The position numbers and the translations under genes were made by a program. DNA of 64,000 nt from JBBECE01 sp964574935 (GTDB taxonomy: Bacteria > Pseudomonadota > Alphaproteobacteria > Rhizobiales > Devosiaceae): NCBI GenBank assembly GCA_964574935.1, contig CAZNOZ010000004.1, forward strand, positions 25,561 through 89,560, given 5' to 3'. Below, in pieces: positions 26,637 to 37,208 of the stretch (positions are counted from its first letter, which is position 1; each line of letters opens with the position of its first letter). Below the pieces are notes generated by a model. That model ran no database searches. It was not told the origin of the DNA and saw only the letters and a list, made by a program, of their open reading frames with translations.

Positions 26637-28061
26637 TCAGCGGATCCGGTAGGGGACGATTTCGCGCCGGTCGGGATCGATTTCAATGGCGGCGGCGAGC
26701 GGGGGCATCGAGCGATGAGCGCATTGGCGTCGCTCGCAAACCGGGCAGGAGATGCCGACGGGCACGAATGGCGCGTCCGGGCCGATGTCCACATCGTCAC
26801 TGTAGAGCAGGTGGCCGGCGTGCTCGATCTCGCAGCCAAGCAGGTATCCGTAACGGCGCGGCGGCGTGCGGTGGGGCGGCAGCGGTTTTTCGGCGGACCA
26901 GGCCAGCGCGAAGTAGCATTGGCCGTCGGGGGTCCGGGCGCGTTGGGCGCGGATGCGGCCCGGGTCAGCAGAGGCCTCATGGACGACCCAAAGCGGGCAG
27001 GTGCCCCCGAAACGCGGGAATTGTATCGGGGCTGCCGAGTAGGACTTGGTGATCGTGCCGGCCGGGTCGAGCCGGGCAAAGAAGAACGGTAGTCCGCTGG
27101 CGCCCGGCCGTTGCAGGGTCGACAGGCGATGCGCCACCTGTTCCCGGGAAGCGCCGAAGCGGTAGCCCAGCTCGTCGAGATCGTGCCTGAGCTCATCGGC
27201 GAGCGCGCGAAAGCGTTCGTAGGGCATTTGCAGGGCGCCGGCGAAATAGCTGGCGAGACCGGTGCGGCAAAGGCCGCGGGCTTCGTCGGTGGCCAGTTCC
27301 GCCGCCTCGAGAATCGATCCGATCAGTGTCGTCTGCTCCATCAACGCCAATTGCGCGGCAATCTGGAAGAACTGGCTCGCGGCCGGCAAGCGGTCGTTCA
27401 CAAGCAGTGTTCGGGCGGCGCGGTCGAACTGCCGGATGACATTGACGGGCTCGGGCGCGGCGAACCGGATGCGGAGTTCGTGGGCGCGCTCGAAGTAGTG
27501 CACGAGGCGGTCGAGGCGCCGACGGGGGCCGGCGTCGGTGCCGGGTTCGATCTCGGCGGCCAGTTCCTCGGCGGCGTGGTCGAGGGCGTGGAAATAGTTG
27601 CCGGCCCGCTGAAAAAACGCGCGGGCCTCTTCCCAAGCGGTGCCGGGAGGGGCGGTCCCTTGAGCGATGGCGCCGTCCACCGAGGCCAGGCGCTCGACGC
27701 GCTGGCGCCAGGAATCGTGGAGCCTGAGCAGGGCGTGCGCCGTGTCGGGAGCGGAGACGGTGACGGATTTGAGCTCGGAAAGTGCCGGGACGTCGCCGGC
27801 GAAGACGGGATCGGCGAGCGCCTCGCGCAGATCGGCCAGCAGGCGGTCGGACCTGTCGGTCATCAGCTCGCTCAGATCGAGACGAAAGCGCTCGGCCAAG
27901 GCGACCATGACCGCGGCGGTGAGCGGGCGCTGGTTGTTCTCGATCTGATTGACGTAGGAGGGCGAGATCTCGAGCCGGGCGGCGAGCGCGGCCTGGGTCA
28001 GCGTGTGCTCCTCGCGCAATGCCCTGAGGCGGGCGCCGGCGAAAACCTTGCGACGGGCCAT
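26637..28061 (-). CDS. pccR: Short-chain fatty acyl-CoA regulator, PccR/ScfR (RamB) type
   Basis: This 474-residue transcription factor has an N-terminal XRE helix-turn-helix (LTQAALAARLEISPSYVNQIENNQRPLT), a central helical region and a C-terminal ScfR-type domain with CPLWVVHEA and paired cysteines (CPVCERRQC). In Rhodobacter sphaeroides, PccR controls propionyl-CoA carboxylase. The divergent position against pccB supports the same role here. The start at 28061 (MARRKVFAG) has GGAG nine bases upstream and matches the family N-terminus. A longer reading from 28088 has no ribosome site and would overlap the presumed operators. Confidence 0.88.
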   Translation of the reverse strand: MARRKVFAGARLRALREEHTLTQAALAARLEISPSYVNQIENNQRPLTAAVMVALAERFRLDLSELMTDRSDRLLADLREALADPVFAGDVPALSELKSVTVSAPDTAHALLRLHDSWRQRVERLASVDGAIAQGTAPPGTAWEEARAFFQRAGNYFHALDHAAEELAAEIEPGTDAGPRRRLDRLVHYFERAHELRIRFAAPEPVNVIRQFDRAARTLLVNDRLPAASQFFQIAAQLALMEQTTLIGSILEAAELATDEARGLCRTGLASYFAGALQMPYERFRALADELRHDLDELGYRFGASREQVAHRLSTLQRPGASGLPFFFARLDPAGTITKSYSAAPIQFPRFGGTCPLWVVHEASADPGRIRAQRARTPDGQCYFALAWSAEKPLPPHRTPPRRYGYLLGCEIEHAGHLLYSDDVDIGPDAPFVPVGISCPVCERRQCAHRSMPPLAAAIEIDPDRREIVPYRIR

Positions 28062-28118
28062 ATTCGCAAGCTCCACAAACTTGCACATTGCAATATTGCT
28101 ATTCGTAACATATTCGCA
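28061..28118. promoter_or_regulatory. Candidate PccR operator region between pccR and pccB
   Basis: This AT-rich stretch carries repeated TTGC/TTCGC words. They are TATTCGCAAG at 28061, a perfect inverted repeat TTGCA-CAT-TGCAA at 28081-28093, ATTGCTATTCG at 28096-28106, and TATTCGCAC at 28111-28119. PccR/ScfR proteins bind paired TTTGCAAA-like half sites, so this is the natural operator and dual promoter. The words are seen; binding is inferred. They lie within the pccR leader and about 70-110 bases before pccB. Confidence 0.55.
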
Positions 28119-28186
28119 CCGTTCTGTCTCGCCCCCTCGGTCAAACCGGGGTAGTGTTTGCCGAATCGTTGCTCCGGGAGCCCGAC

Positions 28187-29719
<1,533 letters not shown>

Positions 29720-29729
29720 GGGGGAAAGA

Positions 29730-30344
29730 ATGCCGACCATCTACATTCTGACCAATGCGGCGATGCCGGGCCTGGTGAAGATCGGCATCACCGAAGCCGG
29801 GGTCGAAGATCGGATGCGCCAGCTGGATTCCACCGGTGTGCCGCTGCCTTTCGAAGCGTTCCTCGCAGTGCAGGTCGAGGACGCCCGCGGATGGGAGCAT
29901 GCGCTGCACGAGGCGTTCGGCGACCATCGCGTCAGGCCGTCACGCGAGTTCTTCCGCATCTCTCCCGACAAGCCCGCCGCCGTTCTCCGCATGCTCAAAG
30001 GTCTGGAGGTCACGCCCAAGCAGGATGTTGTGCAAGAGGCTGGCGACCAGGAGGCTCTGAACAAAGCGCGCGGCCGGCGATCGAATTTCGCCTTTGACCA
30101 AGCGAACGTTCCTATCGGAGCGGAACTTCAATCTGTGTTCGACGATGCGATCACATGCACGGTGGCCACGAACAAGAAAGTCCTGTTCCGGGGAGAAGAG
30201 CAGAGCCTGTCGGCCGCTGCGCTAACCATCGCGCATGAAAAGGGATTCGAATGGTCGGCAATACAGGGTCCTCTGTATTGGAAGTACGAGGATATGCCGC
30301 TGACGGAATTGCGCGACCTGGTGACTGACGAGGACGAGGACTAG
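29730..30344 (+). CDS. GIY-YIG/T5orf172-type protein with a RAMA-like C-terminal region
   Basis: This is a 204-residue protein. The N-terminal 95 residues match the T5orf172 branch of the GIY-YIG nuclease superfamily: YILTNAAMPGLVKIGIT, an Arg in the following helix (EDRMRQL), then LHEAFGDHRVRPSREFFRI. After a linker, residues about 150-200 (VLFRGEEQSLSAAALTIAHEKG, then YWKYEDMPLTEL) resemble RAMA-type domains found with DNA modification or restriction proteins; this second assignment is tentative. It lies ten bases after pccB with no metabolic connection, and the region is slightly less GC-rich. It may be accessory DNA-processing or defence-related. Confidence 0.75.
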   Translation: MPTIYILTNAAMPGLVKIGITEAGVEDRMRQLDSTGVPLPFEAFLAVQVEDARGWEHALHEAFGDHRVRPSREFFRISPDKPAAVLRMLKGLEVTPKQDVVQEAGDQEALNKARGRRSNFAFDQANVPIGAELQSVFDDAITCTVATNKKVLFRGEEQSLSAAALTIAHEKGFEWSAIQGPLYWKYEDMPLTELRDLVTDEDED

Positions 30345-30354
30345 CAGGGGCGAT

Positions 30355-30882
30355 ATGACCGACCCCCGCATTGAGGTTGCCGAAGCCGACATCACGACGC
30401 TCGAGGTCGATGCAATCGTGAACGCTGCCAACGCACGGCTGGCGCCGGGCGGCGGCGTGTGCGGAGCGATCCACCGGGCGGCGGGGCCCGGGCTGGCCGA
30501 GGAATGCGCGCGGCTGGGCGGCTGCGAGACCGGCGACGCCAAGCTGACCGGCGGCTACGATTTGCTGGCCACATACGTCATTCACGCGGTCGGGCCGGTG
30601 TGGCGGGGGGGCGAGGCCGGCGAGGCGGCGCTTCTGAGCTCCTGCTATCACCGCGCGCTGGAACTGGCCGAGGAGATCGGCTGCACTTCGATCGCCTTTC
30701 CGGCAATTTCGACCGGCATCTTCGGCTATCCGCGCGGGGCGGCGGCCGAGGTGGCGGTTCAGGCGGTTTCGGACTGGCTGGCGGACAATCAGAGCGTTGA
30801 GAGGGTGATCTTCTGCTGCTTCGAGGGGGAGACGGCGGCGATCTATGGTGAGGTTCTGGGAATGAGGGGCGACGGCCGATGA
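30355..30882 (+). CDS. Macro-domain protein, probable O-acetyl-ADP-ribose deacetylase
   Basis: This 175-residue single macro domain has the ADP-ribose-binding motifs DAIVNAANARLAPGGGVCGAIHRAAG (about residues 20-45) and ISTGIFGYPRGAAAEVA (about 117-133), as in YmdB and MacroD-like hydrolases. These remove ADP-ribose from proteins or deacetylate O-acetyl-ADP-ribose. It lies ten bases after the GIY-YIG gene and overlaps the MAPEG gene start by four bases (ATGA), so the three are coupled. Confidence 0.93.
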   Translation: MTDPRIEVAEADITTLEVDAIVNAANARLAPGGGVCGAIHRAAGPGLAEECARLGGCETGDAKLTGGYDLLATYVIHAVGPVWRGGEAGEAALLSSCYHRALELAEEIGCTSIAFPAISTGIFGYPRGAAAEVAVQAVSDWLADNQSVERVIFCCFEGETAAIYGEVLGMRGDGR

Positions 30883-31358
30883 CAGCCCTTACACTGGAGA
30901 ATCCGGTTTTCGCGACATACGCCGTGTGTGCGTCGCTGATGGTGCTCAAGGTCATGGGACAGGGCTGGATGACCATCTATCGGCTGATGAAGGCTCGGTC
31001 CGGGTTCGCCAGCCCGGAGGATGCGCGACCGGGGCTGTACAATCCCAATCCACGCCCGGGGCAGACGGATGTCGACGACTATGTCGACCGGTCGCGGCGC
31101 ATGCATCGAAACGATCTTGAAAACATCCCGGCTTTTTGGGCGGCGGGGCTGTTGTTCGTGGCGGTGGACCCGCCGCTGCTGTTCGCGCAGGTGCTGATGT
31201 ACGGGTTCGTCCTCACACGGGCGTTTCATTCGGTGGCCTATGCCACCGCGCAATCGCACGAGGTGCGCTCGATCTTCTATACGGTCGGCTCCCTGGTGGT
31301 GATCTACATGGCCGTGCACGCGCTGATTGTCGCCGTTGCCGGGGCATTCGGCGGGTGA
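30879..31358 (+). CDS. MAPEG family membrane protein
   Basis: This is a 159-residue inner-membrane protein with four helices in the MAPEG (eicosanoid/glutathione metabolism) family. It shows the helix-1/2 pattern ASLMVLKVMGQGWMTIYRLMKA, the conserved RSRRMHRNDLENIPAFWAAGLLF and the later RAFHSVAYATAQSHEVRSIFYTVG. Family enzymes conjugate glutathione or reduce lipid peroxides in membranes. It overlaps the macro gene. No glutathione-specific neighbour is present here. Confidence 0.88.
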   Translation: MTALTLENPVFATYAVCASLMVLKVMGQGWMTIYRLMKARSGFASPEDARPGLYNPNPRPGQTDVDDYVDRSRRMHRNDLENIPAFWAAGLLFVAVDPPLLFAQVLMYGFVLTRAFHSVAYATAQSHEVRSIFYTVGSLVVIYMAVHALIVAVAGAFGG

Positions 31359-31388
31359 TGGCGTCGAAGGCCGCGAGGTAGGCCAAGC

Positions 31389-33377
31389 GTGTTCTCGCGA
31401 ATCCTGATCGCCAATCGTGGGGAAATCGCCTGCCGCATTGCGCGGACGGCGCGGGCGATGGGCGTCGAAACCGTGGCGGTTTTCTCCGATGCCGACCGGG
31501 AGGCGCTGCATGTGGCGGTGGCCGACGAGGCGGTTGCGATCGCCGGAAAGACGGCAGCCGAAAGCTACCTCAACGGGGACAAGATCATCGAGGCGGCCAG
31601 AAAGTCGGGCGCCGAGGCGATCCATCCCGGCTACGGCTTTTTGGCCGAAAATGCCGGGTTCGCCGAAGCGTGCGAGGCGGCGGGGCTCGTCTTCATCGGT
31701 CCGCCGGCGTCCGCAATCGCGGCGATGGGCGACAAGATCGCGGCCAAGAAGATCGCCGAAGAGGCCGGCGTGCCGATCATCGACGGGCACCCGGAGCCGC
31801 TGGACGACCCGAAACAGGCCTCGGCGATCGCCCGCAGGCTCGGCTATCCGGTGATGCTCAAGGCGGCCGCCGGCGGCGGCGGCAAGGGCATGCGGGTCGC
31901 CGCCAATGCCGCGGAAATCCGCGAAGGGCTGGAGCGGGCGCGTTCGGAGGCGCGGGCCAGCTTCGGGGACGAGCGGGTGTTCCTCGAAAAGTACATCGAA
32001 CGGCCCCGGCATATCGAAATCCAGATCCTGGCCGACGAATTCGGCACCATCGTGCATCTGGGCGAGCGCGAATGCTCGATCCAGCGGCGCCACCAGAAGG
32101 TGATCGAAGAGGCGCCCTCGCCGGCGGTCGACGATCAGATGCGGGCCGAGATGGGCGCCAAGGCGATCGCGCTGGCGCGGGCGGTGGGCTATCGCAGCGC
32201 CGGCACGGTCGAATTCATCGTGGATGGGGAGGGCGAATTCCATTTCCTCGAGATGAACACGCGGCTGCAGGTCGAGCATCCCGTAACCGAGCTGGTCGCG
32301 GGTCTCGACCTCGTCGAGTGGATGCTGCGGATCGCGGCCGGCGAGGCGCTGGACTTCAAACAGGACGAGGTGAAGCTCTCGGGGGTGGCGATGGAGGCGC
32401 GCCTTTACGCCGAAGACCCCTATCGGCACGACTTTCCTTCAACCGGCCGGCTGCGCCGGTTCCGGCCGCCCCGCGATGCGGCGAGTGAACTGGCGGTCGT
32501 GCGGATCGACGCCGGGGTCGAGGAGGGTGGCGAGATTTCGCGCCTTTACGATCCGATGATCGGCAAGGTGGTCGTCTGGGGCCCCACTCGACGCGCGGCG
32601 ATCGGGACCCTGAGCAGGACCCTCGATGAATTCGAGATCGACGGCGTTGCCCACAATATCCCGCTGCTCAGCGCCGTGCTGGAGCAACCGCGGTTCGTCG
32701 AGGGGCAGCTGGACACCGGCTATCTGGGCGAGGCGTTTGGCGGCGGCTTCGAGGGCGTCGCGCCCGACGAGGAGCGGCTGATGCGCCTGGCGGGGCTGGC
32801 CTGCTGCGCGGCGATCAAGCGCGAGAGCCGGGACAGGGGGGCGGCGGGCGAGCCCGGCGAGGTGCGGCAGTCGGTGGTGATCGGCGAGCGGCGCTTCGAT
32901 TTCACCGTCAAGTCGGCGGGCGATTTCTTTGCGCTCAGACAGCCCGAGGAGACCACGATCGAGATCGAGACCGGCTGGGGCCCCGGCGAGAAACTGGCAA
33001 GGGTCTGGGTCGGCGGCGCGGAGATGATCGTCGGGATCGACCGGCTGACCGCCGGCTTTCGCTTGCGCTATCGCGGCACGGAGCTTGTGGCGCGGGTCCT
33101 CAGGCCCGAGGTCGCGGACCTCATGGTGCTCATGCCGCCCAAGCCGACCCCGGACGTCTCGCGGCTGCTTCTGTGTCCGATGCCCGGACAGGTGGTGCAC
33201 ATCGAGGTCGGCGAGGGCGAGCTGGTCGAATACGGCCAGCCGCTGGCAATCGTCGAAGCGATGAAGATGGAGAACGTGCTCAGGGCCGAGCGGCGGGCCC
33301 GCGTCAAGCGACTCGTGGTCGAAGTCGGCGCGGTCCTTGCGGTCGACGAGGTGATCATGGAGTTCGAAGAGGCATGA
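31389..33377 (+). CDS. pccA: Propionyl-CoA carboxylase alpha subunit (biotin carboxylase + BCCP)
   Basis: This is a 662-residue protein starting at GTG (MFSRILIANRGEIACRI). The biotin carboxylase part spans about residues 1-450, with the ATP-grasp glycine loop GGGGKGMR and FLEMNTRLQVEHPVTE. A BT domain follows, and the C-terminal carrier domain has Lys626 in EAMKMEN for biotin attachment. It uses ATP and bicarbonate to carboxylate biotin for PccB. The stop overlaps the mutase ATG (ATGA). Separation from pccB by three unrelated genes is unusual. Confidence 0.96.
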   Translation: MFSRILIANRGEIACRIARTARAMGVETVAVFSDADREALHVAVADEAVAIAGKTAAESYLNGDKIIEAARKSGAEAIHPGYGFLAENAGFAEACEAAGLVFIGPPASAIAAMGDKIAAKKIAEEAGVPIIDGHPEPLDDPKQASAIARRLGYPVMLKAAAGGGGKGMRVAANAAEIREGLERARSEARASFGDERVFLEKYIERPRHIEIQILADEFGTIVHLGERECSIQRRHQKVIEEAPSPAVDDQMRAEMGAKAIALARAVGYRSAGTVEFIVDGEGEFHFLEMNTRLQVEHPVTELVAGLDLVEWMLRIAAGEALDFKQDEVKLSGVAMEARLYAEDPYRHDFPSTGRLRRFRPPRDAASELAVVRIDAGVEEGGEISRLYDPMIGKVVVWGPTRRAAIGTLSRTLDEFEIDGVAHNIPLLSAVLEQPRFVEGQLDTGYLGEAFGGGFEGVAPDEERLMRLAGLACCAAIKRESRDRGAAGEPGEVRQSVVIGERRFDFTVKSAGDFFALRQPEETTIEIETGWGPGEKLARVWVGGAEMIVGIDRLTAGFRLRYRGTELVARVLRPEVADLMVLMPPKPTPDVSRLLLCPMPGQVVHIEVGEGELVEYGQPLAIVEAMKMENVLRAERRARVKRLVVEVGAVLAVDEVIMEFEEA

Positions 33378-35515
33378 GTTCGATCAAGCCCGCCACCTAT
33401 GCCGCCTGGGCGAAGCTCGCCGAAGCCGAGCTGGGTGGCCGGCCGATCGAAGAACTCGTCGCGGAACACGGGGGCCTCAAGCTCTCCCCGGTGCATTTTG
33501 CCGAGGATGTGCCGGCGGAAGCGGCCACCTCCATACCCGGCGAGGCCCCTTTCCGGCGCGGCATCCGGGCGACGATGTATGCAAACCGGCCGTGGACGAT
33601 CCGGCAGTATGCGGGCTTCTCGACGGCGGCGGAAACGAACGAATTCTACCGTCAGGCGCTGGCGGCCGGGCAGAAGGGGCTATCGGTGGCCTTCGACCTG
33701 CCCACCCATCGCGGCTACGACAGCGATCACCCCCGGGTCGCCGGCGACGTCGGCAAGGCGGGGGTCGCGATCGATACCGTCGAGGACATCAAGGCGTTGT
33801 TCGCCGGCATCCCGCTCGACGAGACGAGCGTTTCGATGACCATGAACGGGGCGGTGATCCCGATCCTGGCCATGTTCATCGTCGCCGCCGAAGAGGCCGG
33901 GGTGGCGCGCGGCGGACTCGCGGGGACGATCCAGAACGACATCCTCAAGGAGTTCATGGTCCGCAATACCTACATTTATCCGCCAGCGCCCTCGATGCGG
34001 ATCGTCGGCGACGTCATCGCCTTCGCGGCGCGGCAAATGCCACGGTTCAACTCGATTTCGGTTTCCGGCTACCACATGCACGAGGCCGGGGCGACTTCGG
34101 TCCAGGAGCTCGCCTACACGCTGGCCGACGGCATCGAATATGTGCGGGCGGCGACGGGGCGGGGGCTGGCGATCGACGATTTCGCGCCGCGCCTGTCGTT
34201 CTTCTTCGGGGTCGGCATGGATTTCTTCGTCGAGGTGGCCAAGCTGCGCGCGGCGCGGGTGATGTGGGCGTCCATCATGGCCGATCTGGGCGCCAGGAAC
34301 GCGCGCTCCAAGATGCTGAGGGCCCATTGCCAGACCTCGGGGGTATCGCTCACCGAGCACGATCCGCTCAACAACGTCACCCGCACCGCCTATGAGGCGC
34401 TGGCGGCGGTGCTGGGCGGTACCCAGTCGCTGCATACCAATTCCTTCGACGAGGCGATCGCACTGCCCTCGACAAACGCGGCGCGAATCGCCCGCAACAC
34501 GCAACTGATCCTGCAGCACGAAAGCGGGATCGCCGATTTCGTCGATCCCTTGGGGGGCTCTTATCTGGTCGAGGCGCTGACGGCGGCGCTGACGCGCGAG
34601 GCGGGGGCGCTGATCGAGGCGATCGAGGATGCGGGCGGCATGACCAAGGCGATCGAGGCGGGCACGCCGAAGGGCGAAATCGAGCGCGCCGCCGCTGTCC
34701 GCCAGTCCAGGATCGACAAGGGCGAGGCGGTCATCGTCGGCGTCAACCGCTTCCGGCTCGAGGAAGAGGCGCCGCTCGACTTCCGCACCATCGATACCGC
34801 GCAGGTGCGCGAAGCGCAGACGAGCCGGCTGGTGGCGGTTCGCGACAAGCGCGACGCGGGCGCCTGCGCGAGCGCGCTCGCGGGGCTCAGGGAAGCGGCG
34901 GCGAGTGACGGCCCCAACCTGCTCGAAGCGGCGATCCCGGCGGCAAAGGCGCGGGCGAGCGTCGGCGAGATATCCGACGCGCTGGCCGATGTTTTCGGGC
35001 GTTACCAGGCGAAGCCGGTGCTCGTCTCGGGGGTTTTCGCGAGCGAATATGCAGACGATCCGGAATTCGAGGCGGTTCGCGCCCGGGTCGCGACCCACGC
35101 GAAGGAGCGCGGACGGGTGCCCTCGATCTACATTGCCAAAATGGGGCAGGACGGCCATGACCGGGGCGCGCATGTGGTGGCCTCGGCGTTCGCCGATCTC
35201 GGCTTCGAGGTGGTGGTCGGGGCTCTTTTCGAGGCGCCGGCGGAAGTGGCCGAGCGGGCGGCCGAGGCCGGTGTCGAGGCGATCGGGGTTTCCACCTTGG
35301 CGGCCGGGCACGTCACGCTGGTGCCCGAGCTGATGGCGGCACTGAGGGACGCGGGGTCGGAGATTTCGGTGTTCTGCGGCGGGGTGATCCCGCAGCGGGA
35401 CCACGCGATGCTGCGCGCGGCGGGGGTGGCCGACATCTTCGGGCCAGGCTCCAATGTGATTGCGGCGGCCGGATCGGTGCTCGACGCGGTCGAGCGAAGG
35501 CGGGTCAACCGATGA
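33374..35515 (+). CDS. Methylmalonyl-CoA mutase
   Basis: This 713-residue single-chain adenosylcobalamin mutase converts (R)-methylmalonyl-CoA to succinyl-CoA. The N-terminal barrel (about 1-560) has RGIRATMYANRPWTIRQYAGFSTA and the CoA-binding LPTHRGYDSDHPR. The C-terminal B12 domain (about 585-713) has the base-off DGHDRGAHVVA motif, whose His replaces the dimethylbenzimidazole ligand. It overlaps both pccA and the epimerase gene by four bases. No mutase chaperone (MeaB) gene is adjacent. Confidence 0.96.
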   Translation: MSSIKPATYAAWAKLAEAELGGRPIEELVAEHGGLKLSPVHFAEDVPAEAATSIPGEAPFRRGIRATMYANRPWTIRQYAGFSTAAETNEFYRQALAAGQKGLSVAFDLPTHRGYDSDHPRVAGDVGKAGVAIDTVEDIKALFAGIPLDETSVSMTMNGAVIPILAMFIVAAEEAGVARGGLAGTIQNDILKEFMVRNTYIYPPAPSMRIVGDVIAFAARQMPRFNSISVSGYHMHEAGATSVQELAYTLADGIEYVRAATGRGLAIDDFAPRLSFFFGVGMDFFVEVAKLRAARVMWASIMADLGARNARSKMLRAHCQTSGVSLTEHDPLNNVTRTAYEALAAVLGGTQSLHTNSFDEAIALPSTNAARIARNTQLILQHESGIADFVDPLGGSYLVEALTAALTREAGALIEAIEDAGGMTKAIEAGTPKGEIERAAAVRQSRIDKGEAVIVGVNRFRLEEEAPLDFRTIDTAQVREAQTSRLVAVRDKRDAGACASALAGLREAAASDGPNLLEAAIPAAKARASVGEISDALADVFGRYQAKPVLVSGVFASEYADDPEFEAVRARVATHAKERGRVPSIYIAKMGQDGHDRGAHVVASAFADLGFEVVVGALFEAPAEVAERAAEAGVEAIGVSTLAAGHVTLVPELMAALRDAGSEISVFCGGVIPQRDHAMLRAAGVADIFGPGSNVIAAAGSVLDAVERRRVNR

Positions 35516-35922
35516 TCGGGGCTCTCGCGCACATCGCCCTTGCGGTGCCGGACGTCGAAGCGGCGGCGGCGAGATATCGCGACGGGCTGGGCGCGACGGT
35601 CTCGGCGCCGAAGGCGCTGCCCGAGCACGGTGTGACCGTAGTCTTCGTCCAGCTTGGGGGTACCCGGATCGAATTGATCCAGCCGCTCGGCGAGGCGTCG
35701 CCGATCGCCGGCTTCCTGGCGCGCAATCCGACCGGGGGCATCCATCATTTGTGCTTTGAGGTCAGTGACTTGGCGGCGGCGGTCGCGAACCTGATTCAGG
35801 CCGGCGGCCAAGTCCTCGGCGACGGCAAGCCGACGATCGGCGCCCGCGGCCGGCCAGTGGTGTTCGTCGATCCGAAGGCGTTCGACGGCGTGCTGATCGA
35901 AATCGAGGAAGCGGCCGGCTAG
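35512..35922 (+). CDS. mce: Methylmalonyl-CoA epimerase
   Basis: This 136-residue VOC-fold enzyme interconverts (S)- and (R)-methylmalonyl-CoA, bridging the carboxylase and the mutase. Metal ligands fit the family: His in LAHIALAVPDVE, His in GGIHHLCFEV and the C-terminal Glu in VLIEIEEA. Its ATG overlaps the mutase stop. The stop shares the tetranucleotide CTAG with the convergent murD-like gene. Confidence 0.95.
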   Translation: MIGALAHIALAVPDVEAAAARYRDGLGATVSAPKALPEHGVTVVFVQLGGTRIELIQPLGEASPIAGFLARNPTGGIHHLCFEVSDLAAAVANLIQAGGQVLGDGKPTIGARGRPVVFVDPKAFDGVLIEIEEAAG

Positions 35923-37208
35923 CGCCCGAAATACCGTTCGGCCAGTTCGAGGAACTTGTCGCCGCGTTCCTCGAAGTCGCGGAACTGGCCGAAGGACGGC
36001 GCGCCGGGCGACAGGAGGATGACATCGAAGCGGTCGGCTCGGTCCTTGAGCTGGCGCATGGCGTACTCAAGCGTGTTGGCCTCGACGACGTCGATCGGCA
36101 GGTCGAGTTCGGCGATGGCCGCGGCCAGCCGGGCACCGGTATCCGGCAGACAGGCGACAAGCACGACGTTGGATCGGTCGAGGCTGCGGGCGAGATTGCG
36201 GTAGTCCTGTCCGCGGTCGAAGCCGCCGGCGATCAATGCCAGCCGGTCGAGAGGGTAGGCGGCGATGGCTGCCTTGGTGGCTTCCGGGGTCGTGGCGATC
36301 GAATCGTCGACGGCGACCTTGTCGCCGACCTCGACTTCATGGAGGCGATGCGGCAAGGGCGTGAACCCGGCAATGGCGCCGACAATCGCGTCCTCACCGG
36401 CGCCCGCAGCGAGCGCCAGGCGGGCGGCGAGAACGGCATTGTCGAGATTGTGCGCCCCACGCAGGTGGGAGGCGCGGAAGGCGTCGATCAGTTCGTCGTC
36501 GAAATCGGCCGGCAGCGCCGGCAGCAGGCGCACGGGATTGGCAACCCGAGAGGTGAAAGCGGGGTGGGTGGCCGCCTGCGGGCCCAGGGCAAGGCGGAAA
36601 TCGCCGCCGAGCGTGAGAATGCGCAGCTTGTCGTCATAGTAGCGCTGAATCTTGCGGTGCCAGTCGACATGTTCGGGATACAGATTGGTGATGCCGACCA
36701 GATCGGGCGCCATATCGAGGTCGGCGATCTGATAGGAGGAAAGTTCAAGGACCACGGTTTTGTGGGGTTCAAGGTCCAGCGGCGGGACCCCGATATTGCC
36801 GCCAAGCCCGGCATCGATGCCGGCGGCGACCAGCATGTCGAAGGTCAGCCTGGCGGTGGTGGATTTGCCCTTGGTCCCCGTGATCGCGATCACCATCGCC
36901 CCGGCGCGGCGGTATTCGGCCCACAGGTTGACGTTGGTCGTGACGGGAATGCCGGCGGCCTTGGCCGCTTCGATCTCCGGCTTGTAGATCGATACGCCGG
37001 ACGATCGGACGACAAGCGTGTAGTGCCGGTCGCGGAAGGCGGACGTCAGGGAGTCGACGGAGACGCGATTGGTGTCGGGAATGTCGGCGGGTCCCTCGTC
37101 GACACAGACCTCCACAGTGGTGGCGGGAGCGGCCTCGGCCAGAAAGCGCCGCGTCGATTTCGCCTCCCGGCCGGCGCCATAGAGGAGGACGGGACCCTCA
37201 AGCCGCAT
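35919..37208 (-). CDS. murD2: Mur ligase, MurD2-type (UDP-MurNAc-L-alanine--L-glutamate ligase)
   Basis: This 429-residue Mur ligase has an N-terminal Rossmann-like domain, the ATP P-loop GTKGKSTTAR (about residues 110-119), the central ELSSYQIADL and the NLYPEHVDWH motif of MurD. The C-terminal domain carries LIAGGFDRGQDYRNLA and LLSPGAPSFGQF. Its overlap with a MurL-like epimerase gene identifies it as the MurD2 form, which adds L-Glu rather than D-Glu to UDP-MurNAc-L-Ala; that family assignment rests on the pairing. The division-cluster murD is not in this window, so I cannot say whether it is additional. Confidence 0.82.
   Translation of the reverse strand: MRLEGPVLLYGAGREAKSTRRFLAEAAPATTVEVCVDEGPADIPDTNRVSVDSLTSAFRDRHYTLVVRSSGVSIYKPEIEAAKAAGIPVTTNVNLWAEYRRAGAMVIAITGTKGKSTTARLTFDMLVAAGIDAGLGGNIGVPPLDLEPHKTVVLELSSYQIADLDMAPDLVGITNLYPEHVDWHRKIQRYYDDKLRILTLGGDFRLALGPQAATHPAFTSRVANPVRLLPALPADFDDELIDAFRASHLRGAHNLDNAVLAARLALAAGAGEDAIVGAIAGFTPLPHRLHEVEVGDKVAVDDSIATTPEATKAAIAAYPLDRLALIAGGFDRGQDYRNLARSLDRSNVVLVACLPDTGARLAAAIAELDLPIDVVEANTLEYAMRQLKDRADRFDVILLSPGAPSFGQFRDFEERGDKFLELAERYFGR

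Noticed and set aside
26637..28088. Longer pccR start at 28088
   Set aside because: No ribosome-binding sequence precedes it, the extra nine residues do not match the family, and the start would lie inside the inverted repeat TTGCA-CAT-TGCAA.
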